Shown piece after piece: positions 20,430 through 30,619 of a stretch of DNA of 64,000 bases (its first letter is position 1; every line of letters begins with the position of its first letter). The DNA is from Gautieria morchelliformis. Taxonomy: Eukaryota > Basidiomycota > Agaricomycetes > Gomphales > Gomphaceae. The stretch spans positions 111,124 through 175,123 of the forward strand of contig WHVA01000220.1 in NCBI GenBank assembly GCA_015179125.1, in the 5' to 3' direction. A program made the translations under genes and the position numbers. The notes below the pieces were generated by a model. That model was not told the DNA's origin and did no database searches. It saw only the letters and a list, made by a program, of their open reading frames with translations.

Positions 20430-20652
20430 TGTTAGTAATCGGGACGATGACACTGCCGAGGCAGAGCCGGCACGCATTTAGCCGGAGGTTCAAGATCGCT
20501 CTCGACCCCGGGTTGCTGGTGCACCGGCATCGCATCGGCACAGCAGCTCGAAGAGATTGGTAATATAATGGACACCATATTTTGTATATAAAGGAACGAT
20601 CTACTTGAGATCAATATAGAATATCAGATTATTATATCTCCTTCGTCCCACA
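20430..20652 (+). repeat. Copia-2 5' LTR
   Basis: Begins TGTTAGTAATCGG, ends CGTCCCACA. It carries a TATA box, TATATAAA, at 20585-20592, placing transcription start roughly 25-35 bp later, in the last third of the LTR. Confidence 0.93.
20585..20592 (+). promoter_or_regulatory. TATA box of Copia-2 LTR
   Basis: TATATAAA followed by GG, about 60 bp before the LTR end. The same sequence occurs in the 3' LTR. Confidence 0.6.
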
Positions 20653-20664
20653 GGTTATGGGCCC
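20653..20664 (+). other. Copia-2 primer-binding site
   Basis: GGTTATGGGCCC starts at the first base after the 5' LTR. It complements the anticodon arm of initiator tRNA-Met, as in Copia-1 and Copia-3. Unlike those, the gag start lies further on, at 20732. Confidence 0.7.
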
Positions 20665-20731
20665 CGCGCATAACTAAACTACTACAAACCTAACTACGCT
20701 CTATACTCCAATAACTCAATACCGATCGACG

Positions 20732-23700
20732 ATGTCGAGTAGCAACAACACGTACAAGATCGACCCCTTGAACGGGGATAATTACGCGGCGTGGCGCCGG
20801 CGGCTCGAGTGGATACTCGATGACTCAGATCTGTGGGACGTGGCTATCGGCAGGGAGACGGAACCGAGACCGGCAGATGCCGACAACGTCACTGCGAGCG
20901 AGCAGCAGGAGATCGACGAGTGGAGAAGGAAGGACAAGAAGGCCAGAAAAGAAATTTGCCTCAGAGTTGCCGATGAACAACTAGTTTACATCAATCAGAC
21001 GATGTCTGCGTTTGCTGTATGGACTAGTCTACAAGCTATATTCGAATCTAAGGGAGCAGTGGGGATTGTAAATCTCCGAAGAGATTCCTTCCGGACGCTT
21101 GCCGAGGACGGCGCGAACATGGAGGAGCACGTACGCAAGCTCCGCGGCATTCAACAGGAACTGAATGCGCGGGGGCATTACATCAGTGACACCGAGTTCT
21201 CGAACACGTTGCTGATGTCATTACCAGATTCTTGGTCGGCGTTTATTACGGCAGTAAACGCCAGTGGAGCCGGGACAACAGCTGATATATTAATAGCTCG
21301 GGTCCTCGATGAGGATCGAGCACGGAAAGCTGGATCGGCACGGCAGACGGCGCTTAAGGCGCAACAACGTCACAGGACCAGGAAAGATGACTCAGGAGCA
21401 ACAAAGGGAAAGTGCCGAAATTGCGGCAAGAAGGGTCATTACGTGAAGGACTGTTGGGCGAAAGGTGGCGGCAAGGAGGGCCAAGCACCGAAATGGTTCA
21501 AATCAGGGAACAAAGAAACAGTCAAACAAGCAGAAGAAAAGGACTTCGCATTTGTATCTAAGGAGGTAGCATACAGTGCTATATCCGCATCCGACTGGTT
21601 AGCCAATTCAGCGGCAACAACACACATAGCTAGAAGCCGAAATGATTTCGCTAGCTATGCCGAGGAACCATCTGAAATCGAAGGAATTTCACCCGGTGCA
21701 GTACTACATACACAAGGCCGAGGCACTATATACATGGAATTCAAGATCGGCGCCAAGACGAACACGATTGAGCTACGTGACGTCAAACACGCACCAGATG
21801 CGCCGAACAACCTTATCAGTGTAGGGCGGCTAACTGATAAGGGTAACATGGCCACATTTTCAGGCACCGGCGTCGAATTCAAATCACGCGCCGGAGTTAC
21901 CTTCGCACAGGGACAGAAGCGTGGGCGGCTATTCTGTATGAAGGCACGGGTCACTCGATCAGTCGAGGCACGGGACTTTGCCGCAGCGGCAAAAGGACGG
22001 TCATGGGACAAATGGCACAGGATACTCGGACACGTCAACATAAATTCAATTAAAATGTTGAAATCTAACGATCTAGTCACCGGACTTGAGATCGACGAGT
22101 CAAACGAGCCGAGCCAGTGCAAGGCATGCATACAAGGCAAGCGGCATGTGGAGCCATTCCCCAAAAGAGCCGAGGACACTGTAGAACAGGTCGGTGACCT
22201 GACAGTATCCGATGTATGGGGACCTGCCCAGACCGAGGGACCATCGCGTGAGAAATACTTTTATTCTTTCACGGACATCAAATCGAGGTACACCGTAATC
22301 TATTTTGGGAGCACCAAAGATGAAGCGCTCAGACACTTCGAGACGTACAAGGCATTCCTCGAGACCCAAACAGGTCAGCAACTGAAAAGGTTTCGCTCGG
22401 ATAATGGAGGGGAATATGTCAATAAAAATTTCAAGGAATTTTGTGCAAAATATGGCATTATCATGGAGACCACAGCTCCATACTCCCCAGCCCAGAATGG
22501 AATCGCCGAACGACTCAACCGGACCTTACTCGAGCACGCACGGGCAATGATATTTGCGAAGAACCTGCCAAAAATACTCTGGCCCGAGGCCGTGGCTTAC
22601 GCGTGTTATATCAAAAATCGATCACCCACACGAGCGCTTGGAGATGACGCAACGCCGTTCCAAGCACTATTCGGCAAGAAGCCGAACATAGCACGTCTAG
22701 AGGAATTCGGGACAAATTGCTGGGTTATGGTGCCGGATCAACGTCGAGCCAAACTTGATCCAAAGGCAGAAGAGCATATATTCGTCGGAGTAGCAGAACA
22801 TGCAAAAGCCTGGAGGTATTACAATAAAGCCTCAAAACATGTTCAAATTTCAAGAAATATTACATTCGACGAAAACGACAACAAACTCTACCCTATCCCA
22901 GATAACGACGATGACGACACGGCACCGCTCGAGGGGGAGCACTCACCGCGCGAGCACGTGCCGGACCCGATCACATCTACCCCACAGACGGCATCACCCC
23001 AGACAACACCCGTTCCTGATCCACCTGAACAAGCGCCAGCTCCACAGATTCGACGGAGCGCGCGTATCACTCAAAGACCGGATTACCGGAAACTGAATAA
23101 TTCAGGACGCACCGAGCAGGTTTACATAACGAAAGAAATCGTCACTGAACCTGAGAATTACAGAGCGGCGGTATCACGTGATGATGCGCCGATCTGGGAG
23201 AAAGCGATGGAAATTGAGATGGACCAACACAAGACATTAGGAACATGGGAATTAACAGAACTACCACCCGGACGAGTAGCTATCGGTTGCCGATGGGTAT
23301 ACGCTGTCAAAACACAACCGGACGGACAATTTGATAAGGCTAAAGGAAGGGTTGTGGCTCAAGGATTCACACAGAGGCCAGGGATGGATTACTACGAGAT
23401 AACCTCACCTGTGGTCAAATTCGATTCACTACGTGTTCTATTAGCGATCGCAAACACACTCGATTGGGAAATTGAAATGATGGATGTCAAAGGCGCCTAC
23501 CTCAATTCAACCATAGATGAGGAGATCTACATGCGCCAGCCCGACGGTTTTGATGATGGATCTGGACGCGTTCTAAGAATATACAGAGCGCTCTACGGAC
23601 TCAAGGAATCGGGGCGAGCTTGGCATCAGCGCTTACGCAAATTACTACTTGATCTCGGCTTCCATCAAAGTACAGCCGATGAATGCGTCTACATCAGACA

Positions 23701-24745
23701 AGATAAGGATTCAATCGAAGTCATATCAGTATATGTGGACGACTTTGGACTATTTGCTGACTCCAAAGGAGGGATGATTAAGCTCAAGGGGGAGCTTCAT
23801 GGAAAATTCCCTTTAACAGATTTAGGAGAAATGAAGAAAATGTTGGGAATCAGAGTTGAGAGGAATAGGGATGAGGGAACACTGATCATGTCACAAGGGC
23901 ATTACATCGACATCATACTCGATCGATTCAACATGACAACAGCACATTCCGTATCTACACCTCTGCACAAACTCACGACACCCATGGACTCAACAGGTCC
24001 AACTGCCGAAGTACCCTATGCCAAGGCGATCGGATCACTCATGTATGCAGCACTCAGCACGCGACCTGATTTGGCTTTTACCGTACAACACTTGAGCCAA
24101 TTCACTACTACTTACGGAACCGAGCACTGGACGGCGATCAAGCACGCGCTCAGGTACCTCAAGGGGTCACGTGATGACGGCATAATCTTCCGACGAGACG
24201 CTGGTCTCGATCTCGAAATATTTGTCGACTCGGATTATGCTAATAGAAACGACGCACTATCTATTAGTGGCGATGTAGCTATACTAGGAGGAGGAACCAT
24301 TGCATGGAGCTCGAAGAAGCAGCGAACGATCGCGCTATCTACCACGGAGGCCGAATACATGGCACTTACCGAGGGCGCCAAGCAATTAATCTGGCTGAGG
24401 CGTTTTATCGAAGAACTTGGAATCGATCAAACCCAGCCCACGTCACTTCGATCAGACAATCTAGGCGCCATTACACTATCGCATGACGCAACGTATCATG
24501 CGCGTACCAAGCACATCAATGTCGCATATCATTTCATCCGTGAGAAAGTGGTCTCTCACGAGGCATCACTTACATACGTACCGACGAAGGAGAACATAGC
24601 GGACATATTTACAAAGGGACTGGATTTACATCAACACACGTATCTATTAGGGAAATTAGGATTTTACCGAAGGGACTTCTCGCTGAGGGGGAGTGTTAGT
24701 AATCGGGACGATGACACCGCCGAGGCAGAGCCGGCACGCATTTAG
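20732..24745 (+). CDS. Copia-2 Gag-Pol polyprotein, intact
   Basis: 1337 residues starting MSSSNNTYK, the first ATG of the long frame, 79 bp after the LTR. Visible domains: Gag with NYAAWRRRLEWILDDSDLW; CCHC knuckle CRNCGKKGHYVKDC near residue 230; a protease region SDWLANSAATTHIA in which the usual D-S/T-G is N-S-A; GAG-prepol ILGHVNINSIKM and CKACIQGK; integrase SDVWGPA, SDNGGEY, SPAQNGIAERLNRT; RT with YVDDFGL; RNase H STTEAEYMAL and LRSDNLGAI. The atypical protease triad is worth noting. The frame ends inside the 3' LTR. Confidence 0.93.
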   Translation: MSSSNNTYKIDPLNGDNYAAWRRRLEWILDDSDLWDVAIGRETEPRPADADNVTASEQQEIDEWRRKDKKARKEICLRVADEQLVYINQTMSAFAVWTSLQAIFESKGAVGIVNLRRDSFRTLAEDGANMEEHVRKLRGIQQELNARGHYISDTEFSNTLLMSLPDSWSAFITAVNASGAGTTADILIARVLDEDRARKAGSARQTALKAQQRHRTRKDDSGATKGKCRNCGKKGHYVKDCWAKGGGKEGQAPKWFKSGNKETVKQAEEKDFAFVSKEVAYSAISASDWLANSAATTHIARSRNDFASYAEEPSEIEGISPGAVLHTQGRGTIYMEFKIGAKTNTIELRDVKHAPDAPNNLISVGRLTDKGNMATFSGTGVEFKSRAGVTFAQGQKRGRLFCMKARVTRSVEARDFAAAAKGRSWDKWHRILGHVNINSIKMLKSNDLVTGLEIDESNEPSQCKACIQGKRHVEPFPKRAEDTVEQVGDLTVSDVWGPAQTEGPSREKYFYSFTDIKSRYTVIYFGSTKDEALRHFETYKAFLETQTGQQLKRFRSDNGGEYVNKNFKEFCAKYGIIMETTAPYSPAQNGIAERLNRTLLEHARAMIFAKNLPKILWPEAVAYACYIKNRSPTRALGDDATPFQALFGKKPNIARLEEFGTNCWVMVPDQRRAKLDPKAEEHIFVGVAEHAKAWRYYNKASKHVQISRNITFDENDNKLYPIPDNDDDDTAPLEGEHSPREHVPDPITSTPQTASPQTTPVPDPPEQAPAPQIRRSARITQRPDYRKLNNSGRTEQVYITKEIVTEPENYRAAVSRDDAPIWEKAMEIEMDQHKTLGTWELTELPPGRVAIGCRWVYAVKTQPDGQFDKAKGRVVAQGFTQRPGMDYYEITSPVVKFDSLRVLLAIANTLDWEIEMMDVKGAYLNSTIDEEIYMRQPDGFDDGSGRVLRIYRALYGLKESGRAWHQRLRKLLLDLGFHQSTADECVYIRQDKDSIEVISVYVDDFGLFADSKGGMIKLKGELHGKFPLTDLGEMKKMLGIRVERNRDEGTLIMSQGHYIDIILDRFNMTTAHSVSTPLHKLTTPMDSTGPTAEVPYAKAIGSLMYAALSTRPDLAFTVQHLSQFTTTYGTEHWTAIKHALRYLKGSRDDGIIFRRDAGLDLEIFVDSDYANRNDALSISGDVAILGGGTIAWSSKKQRTIALSTTEAEYMALTEGAKQLIWLRRFIEELGIDQTQPTSLRSDNLGAITLSHDATYHARTKHINVAYHFIREKVVSHEASLTYVPTKENIADIFTKGLDLHQHTYLLGKLGFYRRDFSLRGSVSNRDDDTAEAEPARI

Positions 24746-24916
24746 CCGGAGGTTCGAGATCGCTCTCGACCCCGGGTTGCTGGTGCACCGGCATCGCATC
24801 GGCACAGCAGCTCGAAGAGATTGGTAATATAATGGACACCATATTTTGTATATAAAGGAACGATCTACTTGAGATCAATATAGAATATCAGATTATTATA
24901 TCTCCTTCGTCCCACA
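24694..24916 (+). repeat. Copia-2 3' LTR
   Basis: Same length as the 5' LTR, with two substitutions seen (CACTGCC/CACCGCC and TTCAAG/TTCGAG). The polyprotein frame runs 52 bases into it before stopping at 24745. Confidence 0.93.
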
Positions 24917-25486
24917 GCGTTGACGTTGACGGGCGCTGCAGTTATTGTTTCAGGTATATCCACGAATTCGTGACGAAAATGCAAGGTGCGGTTTTTCAGT
25001 TCCCGGTGGTGACTTTGGCTGACATTCAATCAATATACTTATGTGTGGTTTGCACGTAGGCTTCTCGCACGCCGATCGTATGGGGGGAGATCGTCCCTTC
25101 GCTCTCTCCGGCGAGGATTCAGAAGGTGATATGCGAGGGTACGGATATATTCAACATGTTGCCTGAGGTCTGTCAATACCCCTATTCTATGCAATCAATA
25201 CTCATTCTTCATCTCGACCTTCAGGGATATTCCGTACGTCCCGCCAAATATTCACTTAACGTCCTCGACCCAACTGACCCCGCCAACCGATTATCCAGTA
25301 CAAAGACATTCTCTCTCTGATGCATCCCGATGCGTAAGCCCCAGCGTCACATGTTCCGAGATCCGTCTATACAGCCAGTCCAGCAGGTCGCAGAGTGCCG
25401 TTGGCTTAGCGCAGCACCTCATACGGAACGCGGAAAAGTTCAAATTCTTACTGCCCGGGGGGTGCCAGCGCGAGCCCGAGCACTGA

Positions 25487-26367
25487 ATCGCTTTACCGTG
25501 CGTAAGGGGTTCGGGTCCGGGTTCGTTTTTCGTCGTCGCATATTTTTATGCCCGCAACGGCTCGCCTTTTGCTCACGTGCGAGTCAGGTGTAGTGCGTTT
25601 ATTTGCTATGGGCCTCTTTCGCGCACCTCTGTTCCAGCGCAGTAAATACCAGCTTTGCGCCCCTCGTCCTCTGTGACGGCGAGTACGGCATAGTCTGCCC
25701 ATATGTCCTGGCCGGGACGTATGGCAAACTCGCACAGGCCAGACCAACCCCGACCGAGGTTGGACTTGCGCCAGCTGCCGTGAAAGGTGTAGTTCTCACA
25801 AATTTACCTTTATATTTATGTAAATCAAGCACAGTAGGATGAATGCACGCCAGACCTAGCCATTACTGTAACAAGATGCGGCGTAAATTCACGGAAATGG
25901 TAACTCTGAACCGAATAAGCCTTGCATGTAGCAGTAGCAGTGGCATTGGCAGCCGTCAGCCCCTGCCAGTGCACCTGGATTACGCCATGAGCCTCACACG
26001 TGCAGGACCAGTACCCGTCGAAAGCCCCTCTAGATAACGGGCATCAAATATATATGACGAGCATAGCCCATGCCGAGACCGTAAACAGGTGATTGTCTTG
26101 CAGATCATCGTCGCGCTACTGGGGGCGCCGTACGGTGGAGGTGTACCGTAGTGAGAGGCGGGATATGGTGCGCGTGCATTGTACTGAGAGGCGGCGTGTG
26201 GTGCCGGTTCACCGGACGAGTGAAGGCGGGATACGGTGCACCTGCGTGTCGGTCACCGCGCGTATGGGGATATATACCGAGAGCGCTCGGCACTCTACTT
26301 CCGACACGCCGATCAGGGCAGAGATTGATGAGTGTGGCGTGATCGTGATCGCGTGGCGGCACGTCAT
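25487..26367 (+). repeat. Non-coding flank shared with the second GT17 locus
   Basis: Closely similar to 57610-58440, including TAAATACCAGCTTTGCGCCC and CATTACTGTAACAAGATGCG. Together with the GT17 exons it forms one duplicated segment. No gene is recognised. Confidence 0.8.
26148..26248 (+). repeat. Minisatellite, three ~33-bp units
   Basis: Units starting near 26148, 26181 and 26215 share TGAGAGGCGG...GGTGC with variation. The duplicate locus (58280-58315) has only one unit. Confidence 0.6.
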
Positions 26368-27745
26368 GAGTCCGAGTGGCAAGCTTCGAAGACAAAGGAA
26401 GGGGAACGGGAAGGGGCCGGGCGGGTGCATCCCTTGGGGTACGTTCTCATTCCTGTTATTCTTTGCGTTCCTTCCGTGTCTCTCTTTCTCGCCATGGTCC
26501 CTTTTGCGTTTCCTTTGTATCCCTCTTTGGGTTCTCTTTGAAATGCGTATCTTATTCGGGTGTTGTTTTGTCGCGTCCAATTCAACATGTGTGCAATGGC
26601 TGGTTGAGATGTGTTCCTTGGTGAGTCTTGATGCATGTCTCCAAGTTCTGGTATCGTCCAGCGCCACCTATGCGTTGCGCGACGGGAAGTTGTGCTGTGA
26701 ACGTGCGCTACTCAGCGTGATAGTACGTACGTCTAACAACAGAGATAAGCGACATTTTGGGTCACCCTGCGGACGTGTATGACAGACTGACCATCGACGC
26801 GATGTGGGTGTATTTGGAGACAAGCGTTGGCGGCTGTCTTCGGCACGAATGGTACGCGGACAAGCCAAAATCATGGAAGGGGGACTGTGTGTCAGTGATT
26901 CTTCTGAGCTCGGTAGCCAAGCGACAGCCAACAAGCTAAGCTGTAAGCAACACTGTTGCTCCAGATGCGAGTCCGCATGGTCCTGAACGCTTCAAGTAAT
27001 GCATGCACGCTCGTCGAGCACCGGTATAACATTATGGCACCATCGTACCTCGAGTACATCCTGGTTGCTGATCTGGCGACGCCCATCACCTCAGCACCGC
27101 ATTACTTACATTCTATTCAAGGCACATCCACCGCTCTACGCGCCACAATTGAGCCCAATGGTTGCTTTCCACCATCAATATCATCCGTACAGCTTTCTCG
27201 CGGCTTGTATGTTCCTCCACCGCTGCCTTGAATTCCCTCCACCGCTTACGAGTCCCCATCAATAGGCGATGGAGAATCCGTCTCGTTGATTCAACTAGGA
27301 GGCGAGCGTGTGATGGCTTCGATTCAGCACTCCGAAGACCGTTGTGCGCGATGGGCCGTCGGCCAGGAGGGTTGCACTTCTGATGTACTGCCGATGTCCT
27401 GCCTCCCCGTATAGTGCATGTCTATCAATGTCACGGAAGGTTGTTCTTCGTGAACCATTCTGAACCTTGATCCGTGAGGGATAGTGATGTTCATTTCAGT
27501 ATACCTTACATAATTCACCGGTGCGTACTAACAGTTACACCGCCACGTGTGATGAGTCGCAACCGAGTCGAGGGTAATGCGGCACCGCGCGCTGCCGAGA
27601 GCCGAGAATAGAAACAGGGAGTTGAATTCGAAGATGGAAGCATGCGCAGCGCGGTGCGCTTCTGCCGATGGGCTGATCGACAGGTTTGCCTTGCAATGCT
27701 TCTGGGCTTCTGCTTCATAAGATGACGCATGCCTTGTGGCGTGCC
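26368..27745 (+). repeat. Repeat R, copy A (uninterrupted, ~1.38 kb)
   Basis: From GAGTCCGAGTGGCAAGCTTC to about GGCTTCTGCTTCATAAGATG. It is collinear with the pieces of copy B at 31614-31935, 37978-38727, 44512-44600 and 50569-50848 (inverted), and its 3' part with 30335-30505. It serves as the empty-site reference for LINE B, Copia-3 and Copia-4. No convincing open frame or terminal repeat was seen; class unknown. Confidence 0.75.
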
Positions 27746-27844
27746 CTGCGCGCTTGTTGTGAATCGAGCCTATATGGTATAGCATCAATGCGTCTGATGC
27801 CCGATTGATCACCGAACGATCATTTCGATCCGCATCGGGGTCCT

Positions 27845-28692
27845 CCGGTGCTCCCTGCGCATGGCGGCCACGTGTCCCCAGCTCATTCGGCTTCGGGTTC
27901 CTGGCTACATGTTACATCACCTCGCTTCTTCCCTTGGTGACTTGGCGCTGCGGCGCTTCTGTCCCTGTTGTCAATCGGAATTTGGCGCTGGGTGCTTCCA
28001 TTAATTGTTGCTGCTTCTGTCGGTTCTGAGCGCCGGTACATCGTCAAAGACCCGAAATTCTGGTAGCGGCGCCTACCAACACGTCGGGTCACGTGGTCTA
28101 CTGTAGCCCACGTAGTTGTGCCGCTGCGCGCGTGGCTGCGTAAGTCCACATAGTGCTCGGTGCTTAAATGTCCCTATGTATCATATGTTAGATACATATC
28201 CGGCCTCTTTCTACCACGATGACGACGAATACCGAACACCCGACCGAATGCATGACTGCGTCCGAGCAGCCAGCGCTTGAGGGGATGAAATGTGGAATGG
28301 CTCATAGCCCACGCTACGTCCACCTCCCCTCTTGGAATGCATTCAATTTTCGAGGACGGTGCAGGGGGCCGAGGAGTGCATGCTCGTAGTTGGGGACGTG
28401 GTTCGCGCGGCCATCCGCTGGCAGGCGTCTGCGTGCGCGTGCAGCCCACACTCCCGCCCCTCCATCCATCCAGTCCTCACGGCTCACCCGCCTTCTCCTT
28501 TATCTCCCTTACCTCATACACGCCTGATGTACCACTAAAAACGACAGAAGCAACAGAAAAGGGACAGAAGCGCCGCCGCGGCAAGTTACCAAGAGAAGAA
28601 GAAGCGAGGAAGTAACATAAGATGCAGCCAGGAACCCGAAGCCGAATGGGCTCGGGACACGTGGCCGCCATGCGCAGGGCAGAATTCACCGG
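27845..28692. mobile_element. TIR element, ~848 bp, non-autonomous
   Basis: Inverted arms of about 130-140 bp run inward from CCGGTG (27845) and CACCGG (28692). Matching stretches include CTGCGCATGGCGGCCACGTG, CATTCGGCTTCGGGTTCCTG and GGCGCTTCTGTCCC, with small indels. The middle (about 560 bp) shows no transposase. No target-site duplication was identified. Likely a long-TIR MITE or foldback element. Confidence 0.6.
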
Positions 28693-29110
28693 GGCGAAAA
28701 TTTAGGCGCCTTAGCTAATTACCCTGGTTTCGCTCGAAGTTCTTGCTCCCACACTTGCGCTATCCACTCTGGTTGTGGCCTCTGTCGGCGGCTTCCCTGA
28801 TCTCTGTCTCGAATATAACGATCGCAAGCGCGCGGGTTCATTATATAATGCTCATTGTGCGTATGCTCCCAGGGGACACTGGGACAGGAGAGGGAAAGTC
28901 TTAAATCCCCACCCCGACGCGACGCTTCGGACTCCGACGCACACGCTCGCGTAAGTTCTCCACATCACAATGAAGTTTATTTATAAAGAAAAACATAATA
29001 TAATGGCAATAAAATGCGTCAGAAACATTCTGAAAGATTAAAACATGTTACATTTATTGTAACAAGCGTCTCAGGTCTGAATATATAATGTTTAAAGGAT
29101 ACCTTGTTGT
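28693..29110. other. Intergenic stretch, nothing recognised
   Basis: No gene, repeat copy or structured element that I can support. Confidence 0.35.
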
Positions 29111-29112
29111 AT

Positions 29113-29200
29113 GAAGTTGGCTTGGTGCAGTGGTTAACTTGTTAAGTGTGTGTGTAAGAGTAGGTGTGGGTTCGAGCTCTGCTCAGTGCAAATGTTTTCT
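29113..29200 (+). repeat. tRNA-like SINE head (pol III A and B boxes)
   Basis: It reads GGCTTGGTGCAGTGGTTAAC (A box, TGGTGCAGTGG) and, about 40 nt later, GTGGGTTCGAGCTCTGC (B box, GGTTCGAGCTC). The layout is tRNA-like but the arms do not fold into a clean cloverleaf, so a SINE promoter is favoured over a functional tRNA gene. The body and 3' end of the element are not delimited. Confidence 0.5.
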
Positions 29201-30330
29201 TAGCACTTGCATTTCTTTTGGTAAATGGTTCAGTGGCCATATTTGCTGTTTTTTTCTATAACTCAATGTGGGATTTTAATTGTTGGTACATGAAATTCAC
29301 GATACACATATACTATTTTGGATGCACGAACGAGGCTTTAGCGTGCCGACCTGAACCGACCCGGTTCAGGGGACCCCCCGAGCGTAGCGAGGGAGGGGAG
29401 GGTCGGTGAATGGTCGGTCCTCTTCATGTGCCCGGGAGAAACAGTAAAATTTACGCTCAACAATTTTTTAATCTCTTAATTGGTATTTTTCTAATTACTC
29501 ATGTACACGAAGCCTTGTGGGTGGTGAGGGGTGCGCCGGAGTTTGAAGCGTCAGAGTGGGGATTTAAGGTCACCCACAGGAGAGGTGTGTGCGGAGTTTG
29601 ATTACGACATGAAATAGTGGACAAACACAGTTACCAATACTAACACAGCGGTGGGAGAGGAAGAGAGGATATGATGACGCTGAGCACGACACATTTTCCT
29701 CGAGGGGCTAAATATATAGTACATGAAGGGGATGGACGGGCGGTTGCTGCAGGGAGGGCGGCTAGTTGATGGGGAATGGGCACAGCGGGCTGGGAATGAA
29801 AAAGACCATTCACAGCACCGCCCTCCAACTGCGGGAATATCAACCCTCGACTCTCTGCCTAGAACCAGGTTGGGGCATTGAGCTGGGTACTGCCTGGGTC
29901 TACGAACTCGCTGTCTCAGCCTGCCTGCAACATCGTCGCGTGCAGTTTAGTGGACGCTGCACACGGCGGTGATGGCGAAGAAGAAAGACGCTGACCATCT
30001 TAGGTGGAAGGGTTGGCCAGAGGCAGCCAGGGTAGTGAGGAGTAACACAATAACGAGTGGGGTGAGGCTGACGTGCATGGTAAGTACTAGTTGAGTGAAG
30101 GGGTGGGTCAGGTAAGGTAGTGGGGGGATGAGGGTACGACGCAGACTAGACTCGAATGCCGACTATATGGAGCATGCCACCAGTGACGGTACGTAGGATA
30201 TGTGCCGCCATTACGAGCATGCACGCCACCTAACATGGCAATTTAGATCGCGATCGTGATCGAAGCCATCGATCGGTGATCACGTGAATTGAGGGGATCG
30301 ATTCACTTCAAGTGCCCAGGCCGCTGCGCA
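29201..30330. other. Non-coding stretch with one strong hairpin
   Basis: At 29350-29370 there is CCTGAACCG, ACC, CGGTTCAGG: a perfect 9-bp stem with a 3-nt loop. Otherwise I see no gene; part may belong to the SINE-like element. Confidence 0.4.
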
Positions 30331-30334
30331 GGCA

Positions 30335-30505
30335 CGCATCAGCTTGGGAAGCAGAAGCCCCGAAGCTTGCAAGCCAAACCACACATCCCGACAAGCGCGC
30401 GCTTGCTCAGATCTTCAATTCCAACCCTGTTCCTATTCTCGGCAGCGCGCGGTGCCGCATTACCGGTTGCGACTCATCACACGTGGCGGTGCCATGCGGC
30501 GCCTC
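30335..30505 (-). repeat. Repeat R, 3'-end fragment (third copy)
   Basis: It matches the inverted end of R: GGAAGCAGAAGCCCCGAAGC, GCTTGCAAGCCAAACCACA, GACTCATCACACGTGGCGGT. It is closest in sequence to 50605-50770. Confidence 0.7.
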
Positions 30506-30619
30506 TCGTCGTCTTTTTCCATCTACCACCCACCGCGAACACTGCGCACCACAACGTTGTGGGCACTGTGACAGCACCGTAAGTCCATGATCGTTTCTCT
30601 AGTGAGCCAACTGTTCACT

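Larger units (their letters stand above)
20430..24916 (+). mobile_element. Copia-2, young full-length Ty1/copia element
   Basis: 223-bp LTRs at 20430-20652 and 24694-24916 differ at two positions seen by eye. The target-site duplication GCGTT lies at 20425-20429 and 24917-24921. The uninterrupted sequence of GT17 copy 2 (56984-57064) gives the equivalent empty site inside the same intron. A polypurine tract (GAGGGGGAG) precedes the 3' LTR. The polyprotein is intact, so activity is plausible. Confidence 0.96.
20111..25486 (+). pseudogene. GT17 glycosyltransferase, copy 1 (exon 1 lost, Copia in intron)
   Basis: It lacks the membrane anchor and first exon present in copy 2. The first remaining exon (about 20111-20368) reads NYIYSFEWPCGWGSWRAQ and SKATDVVLADAGWHC. 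An intron 20369-24941 contains Copia-2. Next exon 24942-24985 (YCFRYIHEF), intron 24986-25059, then a final part with [17 protein letters not shown] and [16 protein letters not shown] to the stop at 25484-25486. GT17 enzymes add bisecting-type GlcNAc in the Golgi. The metal-binding DVD seen in copy 2 (FSDVDEIPA) is here EVN (FSEVNEIPA), so the catalytic motif is lost even apart from truncation. Confidence 0.75.

Noticed and set aside
20653-20664. Conventional primer site complementary to a tRNA 3' end
   Set aside because: The sequence matches the anticodon arm of initiator tRNA-Met and lacks the TGG complement of a CCA end.
26093-26782. A 229-codon open frame on the plus strand
   Set aside because: It spans the boundary between the duplicated GT17 flank and repeat R, with low-complexity composition and no counterpart in the duplicate locus.
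29113-29200. A functional tRNA gene
   Set aside because: A and B boxes are present, but the acceptor and anticodon arms do not pair convincingly and the anticodon loop cannot be placed.
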